A stretch of 64,000 nucleotides of DNA from Frigidibacter oleivorans (GCF_003993775.1 NZ_RJRZ01000007.1:100934-164933), one strand, 5' to 3'; positions 50,789 to 59,267 are shown, counted from the stretch's first letter. Numbers and translations: made by a program. The notes: generated by a model not told the origin, from the letters alone.

Positions 50789-51790
50789 ATGATGCAGCAG
50801 GACAGACTCGACCGGGCCGAACGCGAGCTTCTCGGCCTCATCCGCCAGCTTCACGCGGCGCAGGGTCCGCTCGATCCCGCGGCGCTGTCGGTCGAGGCGA
50901 AGGGGCGCGGCATGGAGCTTGCCCGCCCGCTGGCCCGGCTGAAATCGCTGGGGCTGGTCGAGGAGGTGGCCGAGCGTCCCGGCTTCCTGCGCCGGCTGTT
51001 CGGCGCGCGGCCGGCGATCCGGCTGCGGCCCGCGCCGGGGGTGGAGGAGACGCCCGAGGCGGCGGTGCCGCCGGACCCCGCGCCCGAAGCGCCGCCGCCC
51101 CGGCCCGATCCGGCGCCGCCGACCCCTGCCCCCGACATCGCCGCCCCCGCGCCGAATGCGGAACCGGATGCCGAACCCCATCCCGAACCGGCCCCCGCAG
51201 CGGAACCCGTCCCGCAACCCGCGCCCGCCCCGGCGCCCGTCGCCCGCGCCCCCGCCGCCCCCGCACCGGCCAGGCTGCGCCCGGTGCCGCCGACCGCGCT
51301 GACCGAGGATCTGGGCGGCGCGCCGATGGGCCGCACGGCGCTGGCGATGGACCTGCCGCCCGATCTGCTGGAGGGGCTGCGCGACACGCTCGCGGCCTTC
51401 GGCATGGACCTGACGCAGGCGGGCGAGGCGCTGGTCGCCGACCGCCTGGCGCGCGGCGCCTCGCCGGGCGAGGCGCTGTCGCAGGTGGTGCTGTTCGCCT
51501 TCGCCCATGCGGTCCGCCATGACCTGCAATCCGGCGGCACGGTCGAGGCGCTGGGGCTCAGCCATTATGCCGTCGAGGTGATGCAGGAGATCGAGAAGCT
51601 GCGCGACGCGGGCGAGATCGGCGAGACCGCCTTCGAGGCGGATATGCGCAGCCTGTGGGATCTGGTGGGCAGCGGCAGCCCCGAGGCCGCGCGCGCCGCC
51701 ATGGCCGAGGCGCTGCTGGCCGATCCCGCCGGCGGCGCGGCCCCGCCGGCGCTGCTGCCCGAAGACCTGCAAAGCGCCGACGAGGCCTAG
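50789..51790 (+). CDS. Protein with N-terminal winged-helix-like and C-terminal helical domains
   Basis: A 333-residue protein in three parts. Residues 1-85 are helical with a turn and strand pattern resembling a winged helix (LARPLARLKSLGLVEEVAE). Residues 86-165 are an extreme Pro/Ala/Asp/Glu linker. Residues 170-333 form a helical domain (DLPPDLLEGLRDTLAAFGM onwards) that I do not recognise. The ATG at 50789 follows GAGGGG. No membrane segment. It could be a DNA-binding adaptor, but that is only inference. It has no operon partner on its strand. Confidence 0.65.
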   Translation: MMQQDRLDRAERELLGLIRQLHAAQGPLDPAALSVEAKGRGMELARPLARLKSLGLVEEVAERPGFLRRLFGARPAIRLRPAPGVEETPEAAVPPDPAPEAPPPRPDPAPPTPAPDIAAPAPNAEPDAEPHPEPAPAAEPVPQPAPAPAPVARAPAAPAPARLRPVPPTALTEDLGGAPMGRTALAMDLPPDLLEGLRDTLAAFGMDLTQAGEALVADRLARGASPGEALSQVVLFAFAHAVRHDLQSGGTVEALGLSHYAVEVMQEIEKLRDAGEIGETAFEADMRSLWDLVGSGSPEAARAAMAEALLADPAGGAAPPALLPEDLQSADEA

Positions 51791-51833
51791 GCAGGCGGCG
51801 GCCCGGCCCCTTGCGGCCGGACCGCCCTCAGGC

Positions 51834-53381
51834 TCAGTCAAGCAGCGCCGCGAAGTCGCTGTCGAGCTGCGACAGCGACGCGTCGATATGGCTGCGCCGC
51901 TCGCCGATCCAGGCCGTTTGCGCATCCAGCCGCGCCCGCGCCTCTGCCAGCATCCGCTCCATCTCGGCCGGCTGCGGCCCGCCCGAGGTCGCCCGCGCCT
52001 TGACGATCGCCACAGGGTCGAGCGTGGCGCGGAACACCTCCTCGCTCAGCGGCAGCTCCTGCGGCGCGTCCGTGCCCGCCACCGTCTCGGCATAGATGCG
52101 CTGCGCCTCGGCATAGGGGAAGTCGAGCGGGCCGAGCCCATTCGCCCGCGCATGGCTGACCACCTCGGAGGCGAAGTGATGGCCCTCGCGGAAGGGCATC
52201 CCGTGTTCCCGCATCAGCAGATCCGCCAGTTCCTGCGAGGCGGTCCAGTCGCTGTTCAGCTCCTCCAGCGCGCGGTCGGGGTTGATCCTCAGCGCCTTCA
52301 GCACCCGGTCCAGCCGGTTCAGCGCGTCGATCGCCGCCTCCACCATCGCCTTGTTCTGGTCCACGTCCTTCGGATCGGACATGCCGGGGGTGATGTTATG
52401 GGTCTGCAGCACCGGACCCATCGCCAGCGTCACCGCCGTCGAGGCATCGCTGCGGGTGGAATTGAGGATGCCGGGGTTGCGCTTTTGCGGCATGGCGCTG
52501 CTGACATAGGTGTTGTCGCCCCCCTCCTCCAGCAGGATCCAGGGCCGGGTCTGGGCATATTGCGTCATCACGTCCTCGACGAAATTGCCCGTATGCAGCG
52601 CGATGGAAGTGACGATCCCCGCCACCTCGACCGGCTGGTCCATCGAGGAGATCTGCGAGGCGTCATAGGCATTGTCCACGACGCCCGCGAAGCCGAGGTA
52701 ATCGGCCATCCGCTGCCGGTTCAGCGGCCAGCTGGTGCCATTCAGCACCGTCGTGCCCATGGCCGAGCGGTCGATGCGGGCATAGGCCTCGCGCAGGCGC
52801 TGCGCGTCGCGATCGAATCCCGCCGCATGGCCCAGCAGATAGTGGCCATAGCTGTTGGGCTGCGCCGCCACGCCGTTGGTGTAGTTCGGCACGACCGTGT
52901 CGGCATGGGTGGCGGCCAGCTCCACCAGAGTGCGGCTGGTCGTGTTCAGCTGCTCGGCCAGCGCCAGCAGATCGTCGCGCAGGATCGCCGCGCGATAGGT
53001 GGCGTGCATGTCCTGGCTCGACCGGCCCGCATGCAGCAGCGTGACGTCGCGCCCGCCGGCCTCGATCAGCAGCGGCTCGAAGCTGATGACGGTGGAGGGC
53101 CGCTTCGCCCCCTCCGCCGCGCCCGCGGTGATCACCGCGTCGATCGCCGCCGCGATCCCGGGCGTCAGCGCCGGGTCGAGCAGCCCCTCCTCGGTATTGA
53201 TGACGGCGGTGGCCTTGTTCATCTGGCCCAGCCAGAAGAACTCGTCGCGGGGCGGCGCCTCCTGTGCGAGCGCCGGGCCGGACAGCGCCAGCAGTCCGGC
53301 GAGGGCCGCGGCGGCGAGGGGACGGGCCGCGAGGCGGCTGCCGGCGCGCCCGCAGGCGCCCGGATTGGACGGATGTGACAT
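51834..53381 (-). CDS. Argininosuccinate lyase-family protein with signal peptide
   Basis: A 515-residue member of the aspartase/fumarase superfamily. The signature loop SSAMPQKRNPG (about residue 295) and SWPLNRQRMADYLGF, THNITPGMSDPKD match argininosuccinate lyase-like lyases. Unusually, it starts with a typical Sec signal peptide: basic n-region (residues 10-20), hydrophobic AAAALAGLLALSG and cleavage near GPALAQE (about residue 40). So the enzyme is probably periplasmic and not the arginine biosynthetic ArgH. It may split an amino-dicarboxylate adduct to fumarate and an amine. GGGAGGA precedes the ATG at 53381. Confidence 0.8.
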   Translation of the reverse strand: MSHPSNPGACGRAGSRLAARPLAAAALAGLLALSGPALAQEAPPRDEFFWLGQMNKATAVINTEEGLLDPALTPGIAAAIDAVITAGAAEGAKRPSTVISFEPLLIEAGGRDVTLLHAGRSSQDMHATYRAAILRDDLLALAEQLNTTSRTLVELAATHADTVVPNYTNGVAAQPNSYGHYLLGHAAGFDRDAQRLREAYARIDRSAMGTTVLNGTSWPLNRQRMADYLGFAGVVDNAYDASQISSMDQPVEVAGIVTSIALHTGNFVEDVMTQYAQTRPWILLEEGGDNTYVSSAMPQKRNPGILNSTRSDASTAVTLAMGPVLQTHNITPGMSDPKDVDQNKAMVEAAIDALNRLDRVLKALRINPDRALEELNSDWTASQELADLLMREHGMPFREGHHFASEVVSHARANGLGPLDFPYAEAQRIYAETVAGTDAPQELPLSEEVFRATLDPVAIVKARATSGGPQPAEMERMLAEARARLDAQTAWIGERRSHIDASLSQLDSDFAALLD

Positions 53382-53417
53382 GGTTCCTCCCATTTGACGA
53401 AGGTCACCCGGCATGGC

Positions 53418-53440
53418 GCGTGCGGGTCAGGCCCGCACGC
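53418..53440. repeat. Perfect 9-bp hairpin in leader of the exported lyase gene
   Basis: GCGTGCGGG (53418-53426), 5-nt loop, CCCGCACGC (53432-53440). No T-run on either side. It lies 37-59 bp before the lyase start, in the 220-bp gap 53382-53601. Confidence 0.55.
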
Positions 53441-53601
53441 TCCCTCGCGCGGGCGGTGGCTCGGGCCACGGGGTCACCCCGACCGCAGGATCGGCCGGGC
53501 GCCGCCCCCCGCCAATTGTGGAAAGCCGCAATCGGCGGCGCCGCGCCGGGGATGGGGGAGAGGGACCAGCCGGTCGACGAACCCAAAAGGGGAGGAGATC
53601 G

Positions 53602-54024
53602 TCAGACCGCGGCTCTCACCAGATCAACCGCCTGGCCCCAAAGTGCGGCCAGAGCAAGCAAGACCGCAGCTAAGCCAAGCGCCGAGGCGATGATGTTGGC
53701 CCTGATGGCCCGCGCCGCCTCTTCCGACCGATGCGCGGCATCCTTCGCGGCCCGCACGTCATTGTCCAGTGAGTCCAGTCTGACGCGAACCGTCTCCCCA
53801 AAGGCAGACAGGTTGCTGTTTACCTTGTCCAGTTCAGCAAGAACCTTCGTAAACGAGGCGTCGTTCTGCGCCTTCACGGCACTCAGCTTGGCGTCCAAGA
53901 GTTCAGTATCCATGCCACCCCCTCGACCACCTCCCCCGAAACTGGCGCTTCCCACAGCCTTGCCGGAAGCGCCTGAAGGTGCGGGATCCCCGCCGTGATA
54001 CACCACAAACTTGTTGTCGCTCAT
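53602..54024 (-). CDS. Coiled-coil protein with C-terminal membrane helix, unknown
   Basis: A 140-residue protein. A polar, Gly-rich N-terminus (to about residue 38) is followed by a predicted coiled coil (about 40-108, regular hydrophobic heptads) and one membrane helix near the C-terminus (about 110-130). So a tail-anchored rod. Base composition is lower in GC than the neighbours. Its ATG overlaps the stop of the upstream gene (ATGA), so the two form a unit. No family recognised. Confidence 0.65.
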   Translation of the reverse strand: MSDNKFVVYHGGDPAPSGASGKAVGSASFGGGGRGGGMDTELLDAKLSAVKAQNDASFTKVLAELDKVNSNLSAFGETVRVRLDSLDNDVRAAKDAAHRSEEAARAIRANIIASALGLAAVLLALAALWGQAVDLVRAAV

Positions 54025-54308
54025 GATATGTCGGCGACCTTCATACCAAGTAGGTCAAGAACCAGCTCTTGGGAACCGGAATGCGCGATCATTTGCAAGA
54101 AGTGCTGAGTGTTCATTGCCGCGCCATCCAGAACAAAGGTGCAGCGGTCGAAGAGCACATTCTCCAGGACTGGAGGTCGTCCTCCGGAGAAGACCAAGGT
54201 GGACTGCACCACGTTGAGGTTTCTCAAGGTCGCGTAGTCCAGATGCAAGGTCTGCCCTTCTATCCGGGTTCGCGTTCCTGCGTCACTGTTGGTATTACTG
54301 TCCGCCAT
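54021..54308 (-). CDS. Small beta-rich protein, unknown
   Basis: A 95-residue protein. Residues 14-60 are strongly beta-prone with evenly spaced hydrophobics (LHLDYATLRNLNVVQSTLVF and VLFDRCTFVLDG), resembling a short right-handed beta-helix or pentapeptide-type repeat. The end is helical (HFLQMIAHSGSQELVLDLL). AGGAAAG precedes the ATG at 54308. It is first in the two-gene cassette with the coiled-coil protein. Lower GC than the flanks, suggesting transfer. Confidence 0.62.
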   Translation of the reverse strand: MADSNTNSDAGTRTRIEGQTLHLDYATLRNLNVVQSTLVFSGGRPPVLENVLFDRCTFVLDGAAMNTQHFLQMIAHSGSQELVLDLLGMKVADIS

Positions 54309-54400
54309 TCTGCTTTCCTGCGACTCGCGCTCAGCCAGGAGGAACCGGCGGATACGGACGCCGCAAGAACTCGCGGCACAGGGAGCGCAGTATCTCGCTG

Positions 54401-54416
54401 TGCAATGAAGATTGCA
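54401..54416. promoter_or_regulatory. Palindrome in the leader of the two-gene cassette
   Basis: TGCAAT (54401-54406), 4-nt centre, ATTGCA (54411-54416). It lies about 30 bp downstream of the predicted start of transcription of the cassette, so it may be an operator. On the plus strand TTTTC follows, so it might also end plus-strand transcription. Confidence 0.4.
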
Positions 54417-54451
54417 TTTTCGATGTTAATGATCGGTAAAGGCCCGCCGCC

Positions 54452-54479
54452 ATAATATCCGGCGATGCAATCGTCGCAA
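54452..54479 (-). promoter_or_regulatory. Promoter of the two-gene cassette
   Basis: On the minus strand: TTGCGA (54479-54474), 16-bp spacer, TATTAT (54457-54452). It lies between tRNA-Pro and the beta-rich protein gene, giving a leader of about 140 nt. Confidence 0.6.
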
Positions 54480-54512
54480 CGGGTGAACAAAGGCATTCGG
54501 ATGAGCAAATGA

Positions 54513-54589
54513 TGGTCGGGGCGGCGGGATTCGAACTCGCGACCTACGGTACCCAAAACCGTCGCGCTACCAGGCTGCGCTACGCCCCG
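54513..54589 (-). tRNA. tRNA-Pro (TGG anticodon)
   Basis: A 77-nt tRNA. The acceptor is CGGGGCG, the D-arm contains AGCCTGGTAGCGC, the anticodon loop TTTGGGT gives TGG, the T-loop is GTTCGAATC, and CCA is encoded. The first pair is C-G, as in proline tRNAs. Confidence 0.97.
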
Positions 54590-54722
54590 ACCCGTGCTGC
54601 TTAGCGGATGGCTCGGGCGAGGGGAAGGGCCTGAACGCGCCGTCCGCGGCAGGATCGGGCGCAGGATCTGGCACCAGACCGGGCAGCGGTCCCGGGCACC
54701 GCGCGTGCCGGCGCGGGGCGGT

Positions 54723-55226
54723 TCAGCCGCAGGGCCAGGCGGCGGTGGCGGCGGGGATCGCGGGGTGGCGCAGTTCCGCCGCCTCGCCCAGCCCCAGCCG
54801 CGCCGCGAGGCCGCCGTTGATCTCCAGCACGAACTGCACGCGGTCGCCGCCGGGCAGTGGCGTCTCGTCGCCCGGCACCGCGTCGGCCTGCACCGTCAAC
54901 AGCCGCCCCGCCCCGTCGAAGAACAGGATGTCGAGCGGAATCAGCGTGTTCTTCATCCAGAAGGCCGCCGGCGCCTCGGCCGGGTAGACGAAGAGCATCC
55001 CCGCACCGCGGGCCAGCCGTTCCCGATGCATCAACCCGCGCGCGCGTTCCCCGGGCGTGTCGGCGATCTCGACCGAAAACCGCGCCGCACCGCCCGGCCA
55101 GCGCAGATCGACGCGGCCGGGGTCGCAGGCGGCTTCCTGAGCGGTCACCGGCCGGACCAGCGCCAGCAGCAGAAGCGCGGGAACCGCCAGCGCCGCGCCC
55201 CATCCGATCCTCCGCCGGGGCATCAT
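54723..55226 (-). CDS. DUF192 exported protein
   Basis: A 167-residue protein with a signal peptide (cleavage near VTAQE, about residue 30) and a DUF192 domain: SVEIADTPGERARGLMHRE, MLFVYPAEAPAAFWMKNTLIPLD (split as MLFVYP and FWMKNTLIPLDI) and RVQFVLEINGG are the conserved strands. Function of the family is unknown. Its start overlaps the stop of the cold-shock gene (ATGATG overlap), a coupling common in Rhodobacterales. Confidence 0.88.
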   Translation of the reverse strand: MMPRRRIGWGAALAVPALLLLALVRPVTAQEAACDPGRVDLRWPGGAARFSVEIADTPGERARGLMHRERLARGAGMLFVYPAEAPAAFWMKNTLIPLDILFFDGAGRLLTVQADAVPGDETPLPGGDRVQFVLEINGGLAARLGLGEAAELRHPAIPAATAAWPCG

Positions 55227-55780
55227 GCGGCCGATCCTTCGCGCAGCGCCGTCTCCCAGGACAGAACCTGCGCCGCCATGCGGCCGCGCTTGCCCGCGAC
55301 CACCCGCAGGCAGACCGCCTCGCCGGGGGCGAGGTCGGCGAGGCCCGAGCGGCGCAGCACCTCGACATGCACGAAGACATCCTCGGGCCGGCCGAAGACA
55401 TTGGCAAAGCCGAATCCCTTCGACTTGTCGAACCACTTCACCCGGGCCGGTTCCATCGGCAGGGCGGCGATGTCGACATCGCCCTCGACCAGATCCTCGA
55501 GCGGCGGGGTCCCCTCGGTATCGGGGGGCAGGATTTCCAGCACCTCGGTCGCCTGCGCGCCGCGCTGCGTCATCTGCACCCGGACCCGGATCCGCGCCCC
55601 GTCGGCCACCGAGCTTTGCCCGAAATTCCGCAGCACGTTGGCATGAAGCAGGATGTCCGGCCCGCCCTCGTCCGCCAGGATGAAGCCGAAGCCCTTGGAG
55701 GGATCGAACCACTTCACCCGACCCAGCACCTGATCCGCTGCTTCCGTCATCATAGAGATCGCATGTCCGTGCCTGTCCAT
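55223..55780 (-). CDS. Protein with two cold-shock domains
   Basis: An up to 185-residue protein with two cold-shock domains in one chain: RVKWFDPSKGFGFILAD (about 21-85) and RVKWFDKSKGFGFANVF (about 113-178), each with RNP1-like KGFGF. The second RNP2-like site is DVFVHVEVL; the first is DILLHANVL. It binds single-stranded nucleic acid and probably helps RNA folding. The start could be the ATG at 55753 or 55750 rather than 55780; none has a good ribosome site. Confidence 0.9.
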   Translation of the reverse strand: MDRHGHAISMMTEAADQVLGRVKWFDPSKGFGFILADEGGPDILLHANVLRNFGQSSVADGARIRVRVQMTQRGAQATEVLEILPPDTEGTPPLEDLVEGDVDIAALPMEPARVKWFDKSKGFGFANVFGRPEDVFVHVEVLRRSGLADLAPGEAVCLRVVAGKRGRMAAQVLSWETALREGSAA

Positions 55781-55865
55781 CGCGTCGCCGAGTTGTCACA
55801 GAGGATGCGTTGCATGCAAGCCCCAAAAGTCGGGAATTCCATACCCGCTGAACCGGGGGCCATTT

Positions 55866-56486
55866 TCACGGGTTCAGCCGCCGCACTGTCCAGGGCGCCT
55901 CCGGGCTGTCGCGGCGCCACTGGAACCGGTCATGCAGGCGGAAGGCGCCGTCGGCCCAGAACTCGATCTCCAGCGGCCGGATGCGGATGCCGCCCCAGAA
56001 GGGCGGGCGTTTCGGCATCGGCCCCTCGCGCAGCGTCACCTTCGCGACCTCGGCCAGCAGCGCCGCCCGGCTGTCGAGCGGCTGCGACTGCGCCGAGGCC
56101 CAGGCCCCCAGCCGCGACTTGAGCGAGCGCGAGGCGTAGTAGTCGTCCGCCGCCGGCCCCTCCTCGCGTTCGGTCAGGCCGCGCACCCGGATCTGCCGGC
56201 GCAGCGATTTCCAGTGCAGCACGAAAGCGGCCTTGCCGGCACCGGCGATTTCCTGCCCCTTGGCGCTGCCGTAATTGGTGTAGAAGACGAAGCCGCCGCC
56301 GCCCTGCGCGACCGGCTCGATCCCCTTCAGCAGCACCATGCGCACATTGGGCAGGCCGGCCGCGTCGACGGTGGCCAGCGCGATGGCATTGGGGTCGTTC
56401 GGCTCCAGCGGCTCGGCCTCGGCCAGCCAGCCCGCCGCGATGGCGAAGGGGTCCTCCCCCGCGAAGATGCCGTCCCGATCGCTCAT
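55866..56486 (-). CDS. pdxH: Pyridoxamine/pyridoxine 5'-phosphate oxidase
   Basis: A 206-residue FMN enzyme that makes pyridoxal 5'-phosphate. [23 protein letters not shown] and [14 protein letters not shown] are FMN/substrate-binding parts; the C-terminal DRFQWRR...WTVRRLNP is diagnostic. The ATG at 56486 ([14 protein letters not shown]) fits homologues. Divergent from fabI with a 98-bp gap. Confidence 0.96.
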   Translation of the reverse strand: MSDRDGIFAGEDPFAIAAGWLAEAEPLEPNDPNAIALATVDAAGLPNVRMVLLKGIEPVAQGGGGFVFYTNYGSAKGQEIAGAGKAAFVLHWKSLRRQIRVRGLTEREEGPAADDYYASRSLKSRLGAWASAQSQPLDSRAALLAEVAKVTLREGPMPKRPPFWGGIRIRPLEIEFWADGAFRLHDRFQWRRDSPEAPWTVRRLNP

Positions 56487-56519
56487 GCCGCGCTCCTTCC
56501 GTCCCGTGCCGCCCGGCCC

Positions 56520-56548
56520 TTGAAGCAGCCCCGCGCTTCGACTAGGGA
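56520..56548 (+). promoter_or_regulatory. Candidate fabI promoter
   Basis: TTGAAG (56520-56525), 17-bp spacer, TAGGGA (56543-56548), 37 bp before the fabI ATG. Confidence 0.5.
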
Positions 56549-56584
56549 TCGGTGACTTGACGCAAGATGCGCGGGGGACGGGGA

Positions 56585-57421
56585 ATGTCAAACAGGCTCA
56601 TGGCGGGCAAGCGCGGGCTGATCATGGGCCTGGCGAACGACAAGTCGATCGCCTGGGGAATTGCCAAGGCCCTGGCCGCCGAAGGCGCGGAACTGGCCCT
56701 GTCCTATCAGGGCGATGCCTTCCGCAAGCGGGTCGAACCGCTGGCCGCGCAGATCGGCGTGACCGAGATGCTGGATTGCGACGTGGCGGACGAAGGCTCG
56801 CTCGACGCCGCCTTCGACCGGCTGCAGGCGGCCTGGGGCAAGCTGGATTTCGTGGTCCATGCCATCGGCTTTTCCGACAAGAACGAGTTGCGCGGCCGCT
56901 ATGTCGATACCAGCGCCGCCAACTTCCGCATGACGATGGACATCTCGGTCTATTCCTTCACCGCCGTGTGCAAGCGCGCGGCGGCGATGATGCCGGATGG
57001 CGGCAGCCTGCTGACCCTGACCTATCTGGGCGCGGAACGGGTGATGCCGCATTACAACGTGATGGGCGTCGCCAAGGCGGCGCTGGAGGCTAGCGTGAAA
57101 TACCTCGCCGAGGACCTCGGCAAGGACGGCATCCGCGTCAACGCGATCTCCGCCGGGCCGATCAAGACGCTGGCGGCCAGCGGCATCGGCGATTTCCGCT
57201 ATATCCTGAAGTGGAACGAGCTGAACTCGCCCCTGCGCCGCAATGTCACCCAGGACGAGGTCGGCAAGTCGGCGCTCTATCTGCTGTCGGACCTCGGCTC
57301 GGGCGTGACCGGCGAGACGCATCACGTCGATGCCGGCTATCACCTCGTGGGGATGAAGGCGGTGGACGCGCCCGACATCGACGCGCCGAAGAAGCCGGGG
57401 ACATCCGAGGCCGCGCAATGA
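56585..57421 (+). CDS. fabI: Enoyl-[acyl-carrier-protein] reductase (NADH)
   Basis: A 278-residue FabI, the last step of each fatty acid elongation cycle and the target of triclosan-type inhibitors. [17 protein letters not shown] is the NAD-binding start; the catalytic pair is in [11 protein letters not shown] (Tyr-x6-Lys). A short polar tail (about 20 residues) extends beyond the E. coli protein. Ends with an ATGA overlap with gpt. Confidence 0.96.
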   Translation: MSNRLMAGKRGLIMGLANDKSIAWGIAKALAAEGAELALSYQGDAFRKRVEPLAAQIGVTEMLDCDVADEGSLDAAFDRLQAAWGKLDFVVHAIGFSDKNELRGRYVDTSAANFRMTMDISVYSFTAVCKRAAAMMPDGGSLLTLTYLGAERVMPHYNVMGVAKAALEASVKYLAEDLGKDGIRVNAISAGPIKTLAASGIGDFRYILKWNELNSPLRRNVTQDEVGKSALYLLSDLGSGVTGETHHVDAGYHLVGMKAVDAPDIDAPKKPGTSEAAQ

Positions 57422-57921
57422 ACGACCGGTTGCCGCACGAGAAGGGCTTCCATGTCAGCTGGGACCAGATCCACCGCGACGCGCGCGCGCTGGCCTGGCG
57501 GCTGGACGGCAAGGGCCCGGATGGCGGCGGCTGGCGGGCGGTGGTGGGCATCGCCCGCGGCGGACTGGTGCCGGCGATGATCGTCAGCCGCGAACTCGAC
57601 ATCCGCGTGGTCGATACGATCAGCGTCAAGAGCTACGACCATCAGGAACAGCGCCCCGCCGTGGTGACGAAAAGCCCGCAGGCGGACCTCATGGGCGACG
57701 GCACCGGCATTCTGGTGGTGGACGATCTGGTGGACAGCGGCAAGACGCTGGAACTGGTGCGCCGGCTCTATCCGCAGGCGCATTTCGCCACGGTCTATGC
57801 CAAGCCCGCCGGGCGGCCGCAGGTCGATACCTTCGTGACCGAGGTCAGCCAGGACACCTGGATCTTCTTCCCCTGGGACATGGCGCTGCAATATGTCCAG
57901 CCCTTCCGCGGGCGGGACTGA
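57418..57921 (+). CDS. gpt: Xanthine phosphoribosyltransferase
   Basis: A 167-residue purine salvage enzyme of the Gpt type. The PRPP-binding loop is [13 protein letters not shown] (about residues 99-111), [13 protein letters not shown] is the P-loop-like start, and [15 protein letters not shown] is the base-recognition end. Its start is inside the fabI stop, so the two are coupled. Confidence 0.94.
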   Translation: MNDRLPHEKGFHVSWDQIHRDARALAWRLDGKGPDGGGWRAVVGIARGGLVPAMIVSRELDIRVVDTISVKSYDHQEQRPAVVTKSPQADLMGDGTGILVVDDLVDSGKTLELVRRLYPQAHFATVYAKPAGRPQVDTFVTEVSQDTWIFFPWDMALQYVQPFRGRD

Positions 57922-57931
57922 CCGCATCGCA

Positions 57932-57992
57932 GAGGGGGGCGCTGCCCCCCGCCGGCTGCGGCCGCCGCCCCCCGGGATATTTCGACCGACAA
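57932..57992. repeat. Rhodobacterales-type intergenic hairpin repeat
   Basis: GGGGGGC/GCCCCCC stem (57934-57940 with 57944-57950), then a second GC-rich hairpin and CCCCCCGGGATATTTCGACC. I recall very similar elements between genes across Rhodobacteraceae. It may act as a terminator or REP-like element for the fabI-gpt unit. Confidence 0.55.
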
Positions 57993-58034
57993 GAAGCCGC
58001 AGGCGCGCCCCGCCTGCCCCCGGCGGAGGCCCCG

Positions 58035-59267
58035 ATGACCCTTCCCCTGAACCCGGCTCCCCTCAACCCGGCCCCCCTCAACCCGGCCCCCCTCAACCCG
58101 GCGATGGCCGCGACCTTCCTGCCCCCGGTGATGGAGGCGCGGCGCTGGCTCGACGGCATCGTCTTCCCGCCCGACCGGCCGCTGATCAATGTCAGCCAGG
58201 CCGCACCGGTGGACCCGCCGCCGCTGGCGCTGCGCGAGGCCATCGCCCGCGCGGCGCTGGAGGATCCGGCCGCGCATCTCTACGGTCCGGTGCTGGGGCT
58301 GCCCGCGCTGCGCGCCGAGGTGGCGGGGCAATGGTCGCGCGCCTATGGCGGCGCGGTCGCGCCGGACCAGGTGGCGATCACCCAGGGCTGCAACCAGGCC
58401 TTCTGCGCGGCGGTGGCGACGCTGGCCGGGGCGGGCGATCAGGTGATCCTGCCGACGCCCTGGTATTTCAACCACAAGATGTGGCTGGACATGCAGGGGG
58501 TGGCGGCGGTGCCGCTGGCCACCGGTCCCACGCTGATGCCGGACCCGGATGCGGCGGCGGCGCTGATCGGCCCGCGCACCCGCGCCATCGTGCTGGTCAG
58601 CCCGAACAATCCCGGCGGCGTCGAATACCCGGCCGCGCTGCTGCGCGCCTTCCGCGACCTCGCGCGGTCGCGGGGCATCGCGCTGATCCTCGACGAGACC
58701 TACCGCGACTTCGACAGCCGGACCGACGGGCGCGGCGGCGCGCACGATCTCTTCGCCGACCCGGACTGGTCGGACACGCTGATCCAGCTTTACAGCTTCT
58801 CCAAGGCCTACCGGCTGACCGGGCACCGGGTGGGGGCGCTGGTCGCGGGCGCCGCGCGTCTGGCCGAGGTGGAGAAGTTCCTCGACACCGTGGCGATCTG
58901 CCCGGGCCAGCTGGGGCAGATCGGCGCGCTGTGGGGCATGCGCCACCTTGGCGACTGGGTGGCCGGCGAGCGGGACGAGATCCTGTCGCGCCGGGCGGCG
59001 ATGGTCCAGGGCTTCGCGCGGCTCGAGGACTGGCGCCTGCTGGGCTGCGGCGCCTATTTCGCCTATGTCGAGCATCCCTCGGCCATGCCCGCGCCCGATC
59101 TCGCCCGCCGGCTGGTGCGCGAGGCGGGGGTGCTGACCCTGCCCGGCACCATGTTCATGCCCGCGGACGACCCCGCCGGCGCCCGGCAGTTGCGCATCGC
59201 CTTCGCCAATATCGACCGCGCGGGGATCGCCGCGCTCTTCGACCGGCTGTCGTCCCTGCCGGTCTAG
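58035..59267 (+). CDS. PLP-dependent aminotransferase, class I/II
   Basis: A 410-residue aminotransferase. The PLP lysine lies in YSFSKAYRLTGHR (about residue 258), with SPNNPGG (about 195) and LDETYRDFDS (about 220) around the cofactor. The first 23 residues are four PLNPA units coded by a 15-bp tandem repeat, so a start at the ATG at 58104 (MAATFLPPVM) is also possible. GGAGG precedes the ATG at 58035. Substrate unknown. Confidence 0.9.
   Translation: MTLPLNPAPLNPAPLNPAPLNPAMAATFLPPVMEARRWLDGIVFPPDRPLINVSQAAPVDPPPLALREAIARAALEDPAAHLYGPVLGLPALRAEVAGQWSRAYGGAVAPDQVAITQGCNQAFCAAVATLAGAGDQVILPTPWYFNHKMWLDMQGVAAVPLATGPTLMPDPDAAAALIGPRTRAIVLVSPNNPGGVEYPAALLRAFRDLARSRGIALILDETYRDFDSRTDGRGGAHDLFADPDWSDTLIQLYSFSKAYRLTGHRVGALVAGAARLAEVEKFLDTVAICPGQLGQIGALWGMRHLGDWVAGERDEILSRRAAMVQGFARLEDWRLLGCGAYFAYVEHPSAMPAPDLARRLVREAGVLTLPGTMFMPADDPAGARQLRIAFANIDRAGIAALFDRLSSLPV
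58044..58103 (+). repeat. 15-bp tandem repeat, four copies
   Basis: CCCCTGAACCCGGCT, then three near-identical CCCCTCAACCCGGCC-type units, each 15 bp, in frame and coding Pro-Leu-Asn-Pro-Ala. Copy-number change would keep the frame. Confidence 0.92.

Noticed and set aside
54260..54556. Minus-strand frame running from tRNA-Pro into the cassette
   Set aside because: It overlaps the tRNA and the start of the supported beta-rich protein gene in another frame. The promoter and leader explain the stretch better.
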